From Lactobacillus sp. ESL0684 (GTDB lineage: Bacteria; Bacillota; Bacilli; Lactobacillales; Lactobacillaceae): a DNA stretch of 64,000 bases. Shown here in pieces: positions 1 to 9,666 of this stretch. The notes beneath the pieces were generated by a model. That model was given only the letters and a program-made list of their open reading frames with translations. It was not told the DNA's origin and ran no database searches. A program made the position numbers and the translations under genes. Within the stretch, counting starts at the first letter, position 1. Each line of letters begins with the position of its first letter. The stretch lies in assembly GCF_029392675.1 (NCBI RefSeq), contig NZ_CP113941.1, positions 670,001 through 734,000 of the forward strand, read 5' to 3'.

Positions 1-1
1 T

Positions 2-316
2 GCACAGACTTATAAAATGAAATTTGGGCATCGTGGTTTTAATCATCCAGTAAGAGAAATTGCTACGAAGAATATTGGTTTTACTTCGCAAAATCATGGT
101 TATGCAGTACAAGCAGATTCAATTGATCCTAGTCGGCTGCGTGTGACACATGTTGAAGTTAATGATGGCACGATTGAAGGCTTGCAACATAAGCAATACC
201 CAGCTTTCTCCGTGCAGTTTCACCCAGATAGTACTCCGGGACCGCATGATGAAGTTGGACTGTTTGATTATTTTATGCAAATGATTGACCAAGAAAGGAA
301 TCAGACTAATGCCTAA
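2..316 (+). CDS. carA: carbamoyl-phosphate synthase small subunit, C-terminal part (5' truncated by window)
   Basis: This is the last ~104 residues of the glutaminase subunit that passes ammonia from glutamine to CarB for carbamoyl phosphate (pyrimidine and arginine synthesis). The open frame runs in from the window edge, so the internal ATG at 17 is not the start. The fragment shows [11 protein letters not shown] and SQNHGYAV, typical of the class I amidotransferase end of CarA, and the catalytic His motif [14 protein letters not shown]. The residue two after that His, usually Glu in the Cys-His-Glu triad, is Asp here, a conservative change. The stop overlaps the carB start by 8 nt, so the two subunits are translationally coupled. 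Identification is secure; the catalytic Cys lies outside the window. Confidence 0.95.
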   Translation, partial: AQTYKMKFGHRGFNHPVREIATKNIGFTSQNHGYAVQADSIDPSRLRVTHVEVNDGTIEGLQHKQYPAFSVQFHPDSTPGPHDEVGLFDYFMQMIDQERNQTNA

Positions 317-3300
317 AAGAACAGATATTCACAAAATTATGGTGATTGGCTCTGGACCAATTATTATTGGTCAAGCAGCCGAATTTGATTATTCGGGAAC
401 TCAAGCGTGCTTAGCATTGCGGGAAGAGGGGTATGAAGTTGTCTTAGTTAATTCTAATCCCGCAACCATTATGACAGATCGTGAGATTGCTGATAAAGTC
501 TATCTAGAACCATTGACGGTTGATGCCGTTTCGCGAATTATTCATCAAGAATATCCAGATGCTATTTTACCAACTTTAGGGGGACAAGTTGGACTTAATA
601 TGGCATTATCATTAGCTGAAACTGGTATTTTGGACGAATTAAATATTGAACTTTTAGGAACCAAACTAGCTTCGATTGAGCAAGCTGAAGACCGGGAAAA
701 ATTCAAGCAACTTTGCCAATCCTTGGGCGAACCAGTCCCTGCATCTAAAAGTGTCAAGACGGTTACTGATGCTTTAGATTTTGGTGAAGAAATTGGCTAT
801 CCGATTATTGTACGGCCAGCCTTTACCATGGGTGGTACCGGCGGCGGTATCTGCAATAATCGCGATGAACTGACGCAAATAGTTAAGAATGGATTAGAAC
901 TTTCACCAGTCACCGAATGTTTAATTGAACGTTCGATTGCAGGTTATAAAGAGATTGAATTTGAAGTGATGCGTGATAGTAGCGATAACGCCATGATTGT
1001 CTGTTGTATGGAAAACTTTGATCCAGTGGGGATTCATACAGGTGACTCAATTGTGTTTTCGCCATCACAAACCTTGTCGGATAAGGAATATCAGATGTTA
1101 CGTGATTGCTCATTGCGGCTAATCCGGGCTTTAAAAATCGAAGGTGGTTGCAATGTCCAACTAGCATTAGATCCTAATAGTTTTAATTATGATGTGATTG
1201 AAGTTAATCCGCGGGTATCACGTTCGTCAGCGTTAGCCTCAAAAGCTACGGGTTATCCAATTGCCAAAATGGCAGCTAAAATTGCCGTTGGTCTTACTTT
1301 AGATGAAATTAAAAATCCGGTTACTGGAACAACCTTTGCGGAGTTTGAACCAGCTCTAGATTACGTAGTCTGCAAAATTCCGCGCTGGCCGTTTGATAAG
1401 TTTACTCAGGCTGATCGGCAACTTAGTACGCAGATGAAGGCGACCGGAGAAGTCATGGCAATTGGTCGCAGCGCTGAAGAAGCCTTGCAAAAGGCGGTTC
1501 GTTCGCTTGAAATTGACGAAAAGGATTTATACTCGCCTACTGCTCATCAAGCAAGTGATGAAGCATTAACTAAAAAGTTAGTTAAGGTTGAAGACGATCG
1601 ACTATTTTATTTGGCAGAAGCGTTTCGCCGTGGCTATTCACTGGCTGAATTACATGAATTAACCAAAATTAATTTTTATTTTCTAGATATTGTGCAGCAT
1701 TTGGTTGAATTAGAACAAGAAATTGCTAGTCATCCACAGGATGTAGCTACTTTAACGACTGCCAAAAGGTATGGTTTTAGTGACCAGACGATTGCAAATT
1801 TATGGCACGAAAAGCCTGATCAAGTGCGGCAACTGCGCTATGATAATAAATTGTTGCCAGTTTATAAATTGGTGGATACCTGCGCGGCTGAATTTGCTTC
1901 ACAGACACCGTATTTTTATTCGACTTATGATTTTGAAAATGAAAGTCACCAATCAGACAAAAAATCAGTGCTTGTAGTTGGCTCTGGACCAATCAGAATT
2001 GGTCAAGGAGTTGAATTTGATTATGCTACGGTTCACTGTGTCAAAGCCTTGCAAAGCTTAGGCTATGAAGCAATTGTTATCAATTCTAACCCGGAAACAG
2101 TTTCAACGGATTTTTCGATTTCTGATAAATTATATTTTGAACCGTTAACGCTTGAAGATGTCTTGAATGTCTGCGATCTTGAACAACCGGTGGGAGTAAT
2201 TATTCAATTCGGTGGGCAAACTGCAATTAATTTAGCAGCTGGACTTGAGCAGCATGGTGTTAAAATTCTAGGTACTAGTTTGCAGGATCTTGACCGTGCC
2301 GAAGATCGAGAACTGTTTGACAATGCAGTTAAAGACTTAAACTTAAAGCAGCCCCAAGGTATTACTGCTACAACACATGCCCAAGTACTGCAGGCAGCAG
2401 AGCAATTAGGCTATCCAGTTTTGGTACGGCCGAGCTATGTTTTAGGTGGCAAGGCAATGGAAATTGTCTATAACCAGACAGAACTTGAGGACTATTTGAA
2501 TCAACATGCTGATATTGCTAGCAGCCATCCGATTTTGGTAGACGATTATCTTGATGGTCGTGAATGCGATGTGGATGCAATTTGTGACGGAGAGCGCGTT
2601 TTAATTCCGGGAATCATGGAACACATTGAGCACGCAGGAGTGCATTCGGGTGATTCGATGGCGGTTTACCCAGCGCAGACTTTTACTCCTGAAATTAAGC
2701 AAAAAATTGCACAGATAACTAAGCAGCTGGCCTTAAAACTTAATTGCCGCGGCATCATGAATTTGCAGCTAATTGAACGAGACGGTGAAATCTATATTAT
2801 CGAGGTTAATCCGCGAGCCAGTCGCACCGTACCATTTTTAAGTAAAATTACTGATATTGAAATGGCACAGGTGGCAACACGGGTAATTATGGGACAAAGT
2901 TTGGCACAGCAGGGTTATGCCGATGGGCTGGCTGCTGAACCAAAAATGATTAGTGTGAAAGCACCAGTCTTTTCCTTTAGCAAGTTAGCCGATGTGGATA
3001 GCTATCTAGGACCCGAGATGAAGTCAACAGGCGAAGTTATGGGGAGTGATATTAGTTTTCCAAAGGCTTTGTATAAGGCCTTTGCTGGTGCTAACATGGT
3101 GATTCCAGATAACGGTAATGTGCTGTTAACCATTGAGGATCGTGATAAGGAAGCGATTTTGCCAATTGCCCAAAAATTCGCGCAAATTGGGTATCGGTTG
3201 TTTGCGACAAAGGGAACGGCGGCTTTTCTAGAAAATAACGGCTTGCAGGTTAGTGTGGTAAATAAGTTGGGTGAAAATGACCAACACAACGTTGCGACAT

Positions 3301-3488
3301 CGTTAAAGAATGGGCAGTTTGATTTGGTAATTAATACCATGGGTCATGATGTCGCTAAAAATTCGGATGGCTTCATCATTCGTCAAGTGGCAATCCAGCA
3401 AAATGTACCACTAATTACTAGTTTGGATACGGCTCAAGCACTACTTACAGCACTGGAAAATCGCTCGTTTTCAACTACTAGTTTATAA
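309..3488 (+). CDS. carB: carbamoyl-phosphate synthase large subunit
   Basis: The 1059-residue synthetase makes carbamoyl phosphate from bicarbonate, ammonia and two ATP. It shows the duplicated layout: [20 protein letters not shown] near the N-terminus and [19 protein letters not shown] near residue 555, each opening a biotin-carboxylase-like plus ATP-grasp half. Each half has an EVNPR motif (about residues 297 and 835). The C-terminal ~130 residues form the MGS-like allosteric domain ([19 protein letters not shown]). The start is ATG 309, not the in-frame ATG 285, because AAGAAAGGA at about 291-299 sits 9 nt before it and the protein then begins MPKRTDIHK as in relatives. It overlaps carA by 8 nt. 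No other pyrimidine gene is visible downstream; a terminator follows. Confidence 0.97.
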   Translation: MPKRTDIHKIMVIGSGPIIIGQAAEFDYSGTQACLALREEGYEVVLVNSNPATIMTDREIADKVYLEPLTVDAVSRIIHQEYPDAILPTLGGQVGLNMALSLAETGILDELNIELLGTKLASIEQAEDREKFKQLCQSLGEPVPASKSVKTVTDALDFGEEIGYPIIVRPAFTMGGTGGGICNNRDELTQIVKNGLELSPVTECLIERSIAGYKEIEFEVMRDSSDNAMIVCCMENFDPVGIHTGDSIVFSPSQTLSDKEYQMLRDCSLRLIRALKIEGGCNVQLALDPNSFNYDVIEVNPRVSRSSALASKATGYPIAKMAAKIAVGLTLDEIKNPVTGTTFAEFEPALDYVVCKIPRWPFDKFTQADRQLSTQMKATGEVMAIGRSAEEALQKAVRSLEIDEKDLYSPTAHQASDEALTKKLVKVEDDRLFYLAEAFRRGYSLAELHELTKINFYFLDIVQHLVELEQEIASHPQDVATLTTAKRYGFSDQTIANLWHEKPDQVRQLRYDNKLLPVYKLVDTCAAEFASQTPYFYSTYDFENESHQSDKKSVLVVGSGPIRIGQGVEFDYATVHCVKALQSLGYEAIVINSNPETVSTDFSISDKLYFEPLTLEDVLNVCDLEQPVGVIIQFGGQTAINLAAGLEQHGVKILGTSLQDLDRAEDRELFDNAVKDLNLKQPQGITATTHAQVLQAAEQLGYPVLVRPSYVLGGKAMEIVYNQTELEDYLNQHADIASSHPILVDDYLDGRECDVDAICDGERVLIPGIMEHIEHAGVHSGDSMAVYPAQTFTPEIKQKIAQITKQLALKLNCRGIMNLQLIERDGEIYIIEVNPRASRTVPFLSKITDIEMAQVATRVIMGQSLAQQGYADGLAAEPKMISVKAPVFSFSKLADVDSYLGPEMKSTGEVMGSDISFPKALYKAFAGANMVIPDNGNVLLTIEDRDKEAILPIAQKFAQIGYRLFATKGTAAFLENNGLQVSVVNKLGENDQHNVATSLKNGQFDLVINTMGHDVAKNSDGFIIRQVAIQQNVPLITSLDTAQALLTALENRSFSTTSL

Positions 3489-3505
3489 ACTATCTTATAA
3501 AATTA

Positions 3506-3542
3506 AAAAAGCTCAGATGCATTTGGTACTTCTGAGCTTTTT
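3506..3542. terminator. bidirectional intrinsic terminator between carB and the glycosylase gene
   Basis: A 12-bp perfect stem (AAAAAGCTCAGA at 3506-3517 with its complement at 3531-3542) has A-runs and T-runs on both sides. It serves carB on the plus strand and the convergent minus-strand gene ending at 3547. Confidence 0.85.
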
Positions 3543-3546
3543 AGCT

Positions 3547-4161
3547 TTACGATTTTTCTTTTTGGATGGTTAAATAGTCAATTATATGTTCATCGATTAA
3601 GGCATGAAATTCTTGAAAGTCACTAGTTGTTAACTCTGTTAGCTGGGCTTCCATTTCTGTCTTTACTTGCAAATACTTTAATTTTTTACTGTCCCTGTTT
3701 TCAAAGAAACTAATCATCTTTTTAGAGTAAGCGTCTGCTATAAATACTGGTCTTTGGAAGATATAGAGTAAAATCACATCAGCAGTTTCGTTGCCAATTC
3801 CCTTAATTTTTAACAGCTCATTGCGTAAGTCACGAGTAGGAATAGTAGTTGAGACTACCTTAGAATTGACATTGAACCTATTAAAATATTGTAAGGCTGC
3901 ATGAATTGTTTCCGATTTAGCATGGTAAAATCCACTGGGAATAATCAATTCTTTGATTTCTGCGCTATCTAGCTTAGCTAAAAGCTGAGGTTCGAAATTG
4001 GTTGCTGATCGCAGATTTTGCAATGACTTTTCGGCATTTAGCCAGTTGGTATTTTGAACAAGAATAGCTCCAATTAATGTTTCCAGTACAGAATCTGAGG
4101 GCCACCAGTTTTGCGGACCATAGATGTTAAGCATGTCATGATAGACATCAAGATAATTCAT
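3547..4161 (-). CDS. endonuclease III-fold (HhH-GPD) DNA glycosylase, MagIII-like
   Basis: This 204-residue HhH-GPD protein probably excises damaged bases in base excision repair. The helix-hairpin-helix and catalytic region reads LLKIKGIGNETADVILLY followed by VFIADAYSKKM; the Asp in IADAY matches the catalytic Asp of the superfamily. In endonuclease III the HhH holds a catalytic Lys (GRKTA); here the aligned residue is Glu (GNETA), so beta-lyase activity is not expected. The protein contains no cysteine, so the C-terminal [4Fe-4S] cluster of Nth is absent. Both traits recall Helicobacter 3-methyladenine glycosylase MagIII (KGIGKESAD). The start has AAGGAA just upstream. It is a lone minus-strand gene between two terminators. 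The fold is certain; the substrate (alkylated purines) is inferred. Confidence 0.8.
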   Translation of the reverse strand: MNYLDVYHDMLNIYGPQNWWPSDSVLETLIGAILVQNTNWLNAEKSLQNLRSATNFEPQLLAKLDSAEIKELIIPSGFYHAKSETIHAALQYFNRFNVNSKVVSTTIPTRDLRNELLKIKGIGNETADVILLYIFQRPVFIADAYSKKMISFFENRDSKKLKYLQVKTEMEAQLTELTTSDFQEFHALIDEHIIDYLTIQKEKS

Positions 4162-4255
4162 AACGTTTCCTTAAAAAATTTATAAAATTAGTTTTATTTA
4201 AATGTAATCGATTTCCAGCCTTAACGTCAAGCTATTTTTGATAAAATGACTAACT

Positions 4256-4288
4256 AAAAAGCAGCTATGCACAAACTAGCTGCTTTTT
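4256..4288 (-). terminator. intrinsic terminator of pepX
   Basis: A 12-bp stem (AAAAAGCAGCTA at 4256-4267 with TAGCTGCTTTTT at 4277-4288) lies 13 nt beyond the pepX stop. Read on the minus strand it ends in a T-run. Confidence 0.85.
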
Positions 4289-4300
4289 GGGTGAATTAAT

Positions 4301-6694
4301 TTACTTTTGGCTAAATTTAATCTCTGTATTAGCCAAGTCGATAGTATAGTCTTCTGCTGCAAGTGGGCGTTTGGTCATGCCCTGATCCGTGGAATAGATG
4401 ATGAGGCAGAGCTTAGCGCCAACTGGCAGAGTGTAATAGGTTGGCTGCAGTTTAAAGCTTAAGTCGTAAAATTTTCCGGCTTCAATTGGAGTTGGCTTTT
4501 GCAGATCAGAATAATTTTGCAAATTGATATGTGCCTTAGTGATTAACTTAGCTGGGGTTGCTTTAGTCGGTACAAATTCTTGCAATGTATCGGTGCCAAA
4601 ACGGTAGGCTAGTTCTTGACCGCCAGACATCAAAGCCTTAGGTGTAGCAGTTAAACGTTGACGCTCACCAAGTTCTACCAAAGCAACCGAAAGCTGACCG
4701 GTTGTTTTGCTGGCAGAAACACGTAACTTAACTTCAGGCCTGCCGACAAGCGTAACGGGATGGATAAATTCATCACTAACAAAGCGTAAGCTAGCTTTAG
4801 CCCATTTTGGTTCACCCGCTATAAATTGATTTTGCCATTCTGATTCAGATATTTTGGCAGCTTTAAATTCGCTACCTCCTAGATCAGTGAAAGTTAGTTG
4901 CTGCTTGCCATTACCATCTTTTTGCAATGTTCCGTCATTAGTGGGGTAATAGGTTACAGGTTGACCAATTTCATCGCTCCAATCATTTTCAGCGTGCCAT
5001 TGATCAGCTTGCAGATTGTCTTGCACTAGCACGGTTGACCACTGCTCATCTGTATGATTATCAACTTCCAGCAATTCATGAACGAGCCAGAGATTCATTA
5101 AATCAGTAAAATCGATTGAAACCAAGTTATTCATATTATAATGCGGTCCTTGATGTAAGAAAAGATGATGCTCAATTGGTAATTGCTTGACCTTTTGCCA
5201 CACTTTGTAAACATTCTTTGGTTTGACATTCCAATCATTCAAACCATGGACACTAATCCAAGAACACTTGATTTGATCGGTGTGGTGACGGTAGTTGCGA
5301 GCTTCCCAAAAATCTGAATATTGTCCGGTTACTCGATCTTCTTTAGTCAAAAGCGTCTTTTGCATTTCATCATAGCGTGGCTTAATTTTAAGATAGTCGC
5401 CTGCATCCCAAAGGTTAGATTGGCAGGTTTCGGCTAACAAGTCTAGGTCTTCTCCTTGACAGGCTTCGGGAGCAATAACTAAGCCATGCTCACGATAGTA
5501 ATCATACCAAGAAGAGATTGCAGCTTCAGAAATAACGGTTTTCAGACCTGCAACGCCAGTAGTTGCGACAGCAATCTGCAAGGTTCCTAGGTATGAACGA
5601 CCAGTCATGCCAATGTTACCATTACACCAACTGGCTTTAGTTTCATATTTTTTAGTGCGGTCAGTATAGGCAATTCGGTCGCCATGAAGCCATTCGATAA
5701 TTTCTTTGGCACTTTCAGTTTCTTCAGGTGAACCGGTAATGCGTAGGCCATCACTGCCCTTAGTACCGATACCGCCAGCAAATACACTAGCAAAGCCACG
5801 TGCCAGCATGTATTCGTTTAACGGATAAGAAGATTTACCAGTAGCTTGCTCAGTAGTTGGATAATTTTCATCTCCCGTTGGTTTGGCAGCAATTTGATTA
5901 GCGGGTTCATATTGTGGATTAGTCCAGGTGGTGGCGTCGCTTAAATTTTCATCAACGTTATGATTACGCTGTTCATTGCTAATGATTCCGCCAAAATATG
6001 GGCTGGCCGTGTATAACGCAGGCACAGGCATCCTGTTACTTTCGACAGGACGGAAAATGGTGGTTTGTAGTAGGTCGGGTTGCCCGTCATGGTCGGTGTC
6101 GAGGTCACTTTCAACGTAGACCACTTCCCGAATAACTTTATTAGTATCAAAAATTGGCAGGCTTTTACCATTAAATAAGATAAATTTGTTTTTAGGCCAT
6201 GTTCCCAATTGCCGATAGAAGTAGCCTTTACCCGCCATGACATCAATTAATAACTGACCATTTTTGGTACGGGTATTTAATAAGCGGTAAAAAGCGCTGA
6301 TTAATTCAGATTGATTAGTGATGTGGCAAACAACGGGTAATGCTTGCTTATTCATAAAGCGTATTGGATCGGCTAAATCGTAGTCGTAATCAACATGGTA
6401 GCCTAATAGTTGCAAAGCAACATTGTAAAATTGCTTGAGACTGATACTTTCAGGATTACTGGTGATGAATTCGGCTAATGACTGCTTGGAACTAACGGCA
6501 AATTCTTGCAGTTTTGCTAATCGCGCAGAATCGGCGGTTGGGTTGACTTCAGCTAAGGTATTAGCTACTAATTCGGCTAATAATTGTCCAAAGGATAAAT
6601 TTTGGTAATTTTTAGGTAAAAAATTAATCGCTTGTAATTCTTGTAATTGGGTTTGGTAGTCAGTTTCGACATAGGCATATTGATTATACTTCAT
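4301..6694 (-). CDS. pepX: Xaa-Pro dipeptidyl-peptidase (family S15)
   Basis: PepX (797 residues, normal for the family) removes N-terminal X-Pro dipeptides in the cytoplasm, a key step in lactic acid bacteria using proline-rich peptides. The nucleophile is in GRSYLG (Ser367). Asp487 (GLNDWNV) and His518 (HQGPHYNM) complete a catalytic triad with spacing like that of lactococcal PepX. An N-terminal helical domain (about 1-170), the alpha/beta-hydrolase core and a C-terminal jelly-roll-like domain follow the S15 order. There is no signal peptide. A strong RBS (AAAAAAGGAG) lies 6 nt upstream of the ATG. It is monocistronic between terminators at 4256 and 6743. With the M24 peptidase at 52385 and the amidohydrolases at 8358-10863 it suggests active proline-peptide scavenging. 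Confidence 0.96.
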   Translation of the reverse strand: MKYNQYAYVETDYQTQLQELQAINFLPKNYQNLSFGQLLAELVANTLAEVNPTADSARLAKLQEFAVSSKQSLAEFITSNPESISLKQFYNVALQLLGYHVDYDYDLADPIRFMNKQALPVVCHITNQSELISAFYRLLNTRTKNGQLLIDVMAGKGYFYRQLGTWPKNKFILFNGKSLPIFDTNKVIREVVYVESDLDTDHDGQPDLLQTTIFRPVESNRMPVPALYTASPYFGGIISNEQRNHNVDENLSDATTWTNPQYEPANQIAAKPTGDENYPTTEQATGKSSYPLNEYMLARGFASVFAGGIGTKGSDGLRITGSPEETESAKEIIEWLHGDRIAYTDRTKKYETKASWCNGNIGMTGRSYLGTLQIAVATTGVAGLKTVISEAAISSWYDYYREHGLVIAPEACQGEDLDLLAETCQSNLWDAGDYLKIKPRYDEMQKTLLTKEDRVTGQYSDFWEARNYRHHTDQIKCSWISVHGLNDWNVKPKNVYKVWQKVKQLPIEHHLFLHQGPHYNMNNLVSIDFTDLMNLWLVHELLEVDNHTDEQWSTVLVQDNLQADQWHAENDWSDEIGQPVTYYPTNDGTLQKDGNGKQQLTFTDLGGSEFKAAKISESEWQNQFIAGEPKWAKASLRFVSDEFIHPVTLVGRPEVKLRVSASKTTGQLSVALVELGERQRLTATPKALMSGGQELAYRFGTDTLQEFVPTKATPAKLITKAHINLQNYSDLQKPTPIEAGKFYDLSFKLQPTYYTLPVGAKLCLIIYSTDQGMTKRPLAAEDYTIDLANTEIKFSQK

Positions 6695-6742
6695 AATTCG
6701 CTCCTTTTTTATTTCCTATTGTACTAGTTATTTGAGCAAGAG

Positions 6743-6764
6743 AAAACGGGCCTTAGCCCGTTTT
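6743..6764 (-). terminator. intrinsic terminator of the YusI-like gene
   Basis: A 9-bp stem AAAACGGGC / GCCCGTTTT with a 4-nt loop lies 6 nt past the stop of the minus-strand gene at 6771 and just upstream of pepX. Confidence 0.8.
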
Positions 6765-6770
6765 AGTGTT

Positions 6771-7127
6771 TTATAGCCAAGTTTCTGTGTAAACTTGCTC
6801 GTTAAAGCCGCAGGTAAGTTTATTACTACCGACAACTAATGGTCGTTTGATAAGTTTACCATTTTTCGACATTAAATCAGCTGCTTCATCAATCGACATC
6901 TCGGCAATTTTATCTTTTAATTGCATTTTGCGATAATCCATGCCGTGGGTATTGAAGAAATATCGTAAACCGCGGTCCTGATATTGCTTCATCCAACTAA
7001 TTAACTCCTCTTTTTGAGGTGGCTGCTCGACTAAATCTTGAAATTCAAATTGGACACCGTGATCTTCTAGCCATTTTTGTGCGCTCCTGGAAGTAGAGCA
7101 ACGTTTGTAACCGTAAAATTTAATCAT
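6771..7127 (-). CDS. ArsC/Spx-family thioredoxin-fold protein (YusI-like)
   Basis: This 118-residue protein has the ArsC/Spx fold. It opens MIKFYGYKRCSTSRSAQKWL, and it continues with FFNTHGMDYR and LIKRPLVVG, the landmark motifs of the YusI/YffB-type 'arsenate reductase family'. Bacillus YusI has CGTC at the active site; here it is CSTS, so only Cys10 remains at that position (one other Cys lies near residue 107). It lacks the features needed to call it Spx itself (no RNAP-binding Gly-Arg region that I can identify). A role in thiol chemistry or stress response is plausible but unproven. An AGAAGG RBS precedes the ATG. It is monocistronic, divergent from the dehydrogenase at 7297. Confidence 0.8.
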   Translation of the reverse strand: MIKFYGYKRCSTSRSAQKWLEDHGVQFEFQDLVEQPPQKEELISWMKQYQDRGLRYFFNTHGMDYRKMQLKDKIAEMSIDEAADLMSKNGKLIKRPLVVGSNKLTCGFNEQVYTETWL

Positions 7128-7158
7128 TTTTCTGCCTTCTTTTTAAATTAATAGTTTA

Positions 7159-7187
7159 ATTATAACAAAACCTGTTAGCAGTCTAAA
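7159..7187 (-). promoter_or_regulatory. sigma-A-type promoter for the YusI-like gene
   Basis: On the minus strand, TTTAGA (7187-7182) and a perfect TATAAT (7164-7159) are separated by 17 bp, about 32 nt before the ATG. Confidence 0.5.
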
Positions 7188-7296
7188 ACTTTAACGCTGT
7201 TGGTTGGGCTGACTAGTAAATTTGCTTGGAAGTAAGCTATACTAAGGTAAAATGAGTGATTAACAAGCTAATCTTGAAATGTGAGGAAGAGTAAAC

Positions 7297-8259
7297 ATGA
7301 AAATTGTAAATTTGGATAGCTATGCGCTAAATCCTGGCGATTTAGATTGGTCAGAATTAGAAAAAATTGGTAATTGCACTTTTTATGATCGAACACCGGT
7401 AGACGATGATCAAGAAATCTTGCGTAGAATAGGCAACGCTGAGATTGTGTTAACTAATAAAACGCCACTTGATGAAGCGGTGATTACGGCAGCTCCGCGT
7501 CTAAACTATATTGGCGTAACTGCTACTGGTTATAACGTGATTGATCTTAATGCCGCTAAAAAGGCTGGAGTAACAGTAACCAATGTGCCAACTTATGGTA
7601 CTGAGGCAGTTGCTCAAGCAACTTTTGCTCTATTACTAGAAATAACCAATCAGGTAGGTTTGCATAATCAATTGGTGCATGATGGCAAGTGGTCCAGTAA
7701 TCCTGACTTTACCTTTTGGGCTAAACCATTGATGGAACTTCAAGGGAAAACTCTAGGCCTAATTGGTTTTGGGGCAATTGCTCAAAAGGTGGCTGAAATA
7801 GGTCACGCATTTGGGATGAAAGTAATCTTTTATAATCATCGACCAAAAACTGTGCCAGCAGCATGGGTGGAGCAGGTAAGTCTAGCGCAATTATATGCGC
7901 AATCCGATGTTATTAGTCTGCATGTACCACAAACTACGCAGACAACTAATCTGATTGATGCAGCTGCAATTAAACAAATGAAAGCGGATGTAATCATTAT
8001 TAATACTGCTCGTGGCGGATTAATTAATGAAGCCGATTTGGCGACAGCCCTAAATAATGGTCAAGTTGCAGCTGCAGCTGTTGATGTTGCTCAAACAGAA
8101 CCAATTCCTGCTGAAAGTCCGCTGCTTTCAGCCAAAAATTGTTATTTAACACCGCATATTGCTTGGGCACCACAGGAAACACGAGAACGTTTACTGGCGA
8201 TAGTCGTGGACAATTTAATTGCTTTTTTAAAGCATGAAAGATTAAACGTCATTGAGTAA
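7297..8259 (+). CDS. D-2-hydroxyacid dehydrogenase (glycerate dehydrogenase/hydroxypyruvate reductase-like)
   Basis: This 320-residue NAD(P)-dependent dehydrogenase of the D-isomer-specific family reduces 2-oxoacids to D-2-hydroxyacids. The nucleotide-binding domain has LGLIGFGAIAQ (about residue 152). The catalytic residues are visible: Arg239 in NTARGG, Glu268 in AQTEPIP, and His287 in TPHIAW. The sequence resembles glycerate dehydrogenase/hydroxypyruvate reductase more than D-lactate dehydrogenase, but the substrate cannot be fixed by reading. A strong GAGGAAG RBS lies 9 nt before the ATG. The gene stands alone; the next gene has its own promoter at 8296. Confidence 0.88.
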   Translation: MKIVNLDSYALNPGDLDWSELEKIGNCTFYDRTPVDDDQEILRRIGNAEIVLTNKTPLDEAVITAAPRLNYIGVTATGYNVIDLNAAKKAGVTVTNVPTYGTEAVAQATFALLLEITNQVGLHNQLVHDGKWSSNPDFTFWAKPLMELQGKTLGLIGFGAIAQKVAEIGHAFGMKVIFYNHRPKTVPAAWVEQVSLAQLYAQSDVISLHVPQTTQTTNLIDAAAIKQMKADVIIINTARGGLINEADLATALNNGQVAAAAVDVAQTEPIPAESPLLSAKNCYLTPHIAWAPQETRERLLAIVVDNLIAFLKHERLNVIE

Positions 8260-8295
8260 GCTTCGCGGTTACTAGTTCAGTATTTTGGATTGCTA

Positions 8296-8324
8296 TTGTT
8301 ATCATTGAAAAAACGGCATAAAAT
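8296..8324 (+). promoter_or_regulatory. promoter of first amidohydrolase gene
   Basis: TTGTTA (8296-8301), a 17-bp spacer and TAAAAT (8319-8324). Because the -10 ends at 8324, an upstream ATG at 8325 could not be transcribed usefully, which supports ATG 8358 as the real start. Confidence 0.5.
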
Positions 8325-8357
8325 GTGGTTATTAGATGTGGATTAAAGGAGCACGCG

Positions 8358-9545
8358 ATGAAAACCAAAACTATTTATCAGAATTGTAATTTATTTGATG
8401 GTGAAACGAATCAACTTAAGCAGAATGCTTGGTTAGAAGTCGATGATGAAACGGGTAAGATTACTGCGCTTGGTACGGGGAAGGCGCCGCAAGCGGATAA
8501 CTGGGTAGATCTTCAAGAGAAGTATGTAATGCCAGGTCTAATCAATTGTCACACTCACATGGTGATGGATCCAACTGATTCTCGGGGCGTGACCGATTTT
8601 AATGTGATTGAAACGACTGTTAATGCGGTAGATAACCTGCATACAATGCTAAAGTCTGGCGTTACCTACGTGCGTGAATGTGGCTCAACTTTTGACATTG
8701 ATTTAACGATTGCTAGGATGATTGCTGAAGGAAAAATTACTAAGGTACCAGAGGTACTGCCTTCGGGACGGCCATATTCAATGAGCGGTGGTCATGGAGA
8801 TATTCCCAACTTCGGTTATATTGTTGATTCTCCTGACGAAATGCGCAAGTCTGTGCGTCAAGGATTAGCACGTGGTGTCAAGGCTGTGAAAGTCATGGCT
8901 ACTGGTGGAATTATGACTGAAAAAGATTCGATGGATGATCCACAATTAAGTGTTGACGAGATTCGTGTGGCTGTCCAAGAGGCTCATCACAAGGGACTAA
9001 TTGTTGCAGCTCATGCAGAGGGAATTGCCGGAATTATGAATGCGCTAGAAGCAGGTGTTGATTCAATTGAACATGGCTACTATGTTAATGATGCAGCCAT
9101 AGATTTGATGCTGAAAAATGGCACTTATTTAACGCCGACAATTATTGCTGCTTGGGCTTTTCCTGAATATGCGCAAGATATTGCTCCTGCCTGGGAGATG
9201 AATAAGGCAAAAACAGCTTTGGCTGATCTGCAAGTAAACATTGCCCATGCTCATGAACGTGGTGTTAAAATTTCACTTGGTACTGATGCTGGTACAACTT
9301 TTAATGGCTTTGACAAGACACCAGTTGAGCTCCAGCTTTTAGTTGATACTGGTTTTAGTAACTTTGAAGCTCTGCAAACTAGTGTTAATGCTGCTAAATT
9401 AATGAAAATTTCTGATGAATATGGCACCTTAGCTACTGGCAAATATGCCGATTTCTTAGTCCTAGATAAAAATCCTTTAACCGATATTAAGGCAGTTGCC
9501 CAAACTAATAAGGCAGTCTATAAGAAGGGCAAAAGGGAGTATTAA
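8358..9545 (+). CDS. metal-dependent amidohydrolase, prolidase/imidazolonepropionase-like
   Basis: This 395-residue TIM-barrel amidohydrolase has a full set of metal ligands: His65 and His67 (NCHTHMV), Lys178 (VKVMATGG, probably carboxylated and bridging), His219 (AAHAEG), His239 (IEHGYY) and Asp310 (GTDAGT). An N-terminal and a C-terminal strand segment (NCNLFDGE; YADFLVLDKNPL) form the usual beta-sandwich. Members with this motif set include Xaa-Pro and Xaa-Arg/Lys dipeptidases, so a dipeptidase role is likely but the exact substrate is unknown. The start at 8358 is chosen for the AAAGGAG RBS at 8345-8351. There is no signal peptide, so it is cytoplasmic. A paralogue follows at 9667. Confidence 0.85.
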   Translation: MKTKTIYQNCNLFDGETNQLKQNAWLEVDDETGKITALGTGKAPQADNWVDLQEKYVMPGLINCHTHMVMDPTDSRGVTDFNVIETTVNAVDNLHTMLKSGVTYVRECGSTFDIDLTIARMIAEGKITKVPEVLPSGRPYSMSGGHGDIPNFGYIVDSPDEMRKSVRQGLARGVKAVKVMATGGIMTEKDSMDDPQLSVDEIRVAVQEAHHKGLIVAAHAEGIAGIMNALEAGVDSIEHGYYVNDAAIDLMLKNGTYLTPTIIAAWAFPEYAQDIAPAWEMNKAKTALADLQVNIAHAHERGVKISLGTDAGTTFNGFDKTPVELQLLVDTGFSNFEALQTSVNAAKLMKISDEYGTLATGKYADFLVLDKNPLTDIKAVAQTNKAVYKKGKREY

Positions 9546-9618
9546 TTTGAATTAAATATAGGAATACTGCAATCTTACAATATTCATAAATTCCACTATT
9601 TTTATCTTAAAAATAGGT

Positions 9619-9624
9619 TATAAT
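9619..9624 (+). promoter_or_regulatory. -10 element upstream of second amidohydrolase
   Basis: A perfect TATAAT lies 43 nt before the ATG at 9667. The -35 region is poor. The 121-nt gap after the first paralogue holds no clear terminator. Confidence 0.4.
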
Positions 9625-9666
9625 AAGACTAAAAAATTAATTTATGTAGAAAGATGGGTAATTTCA

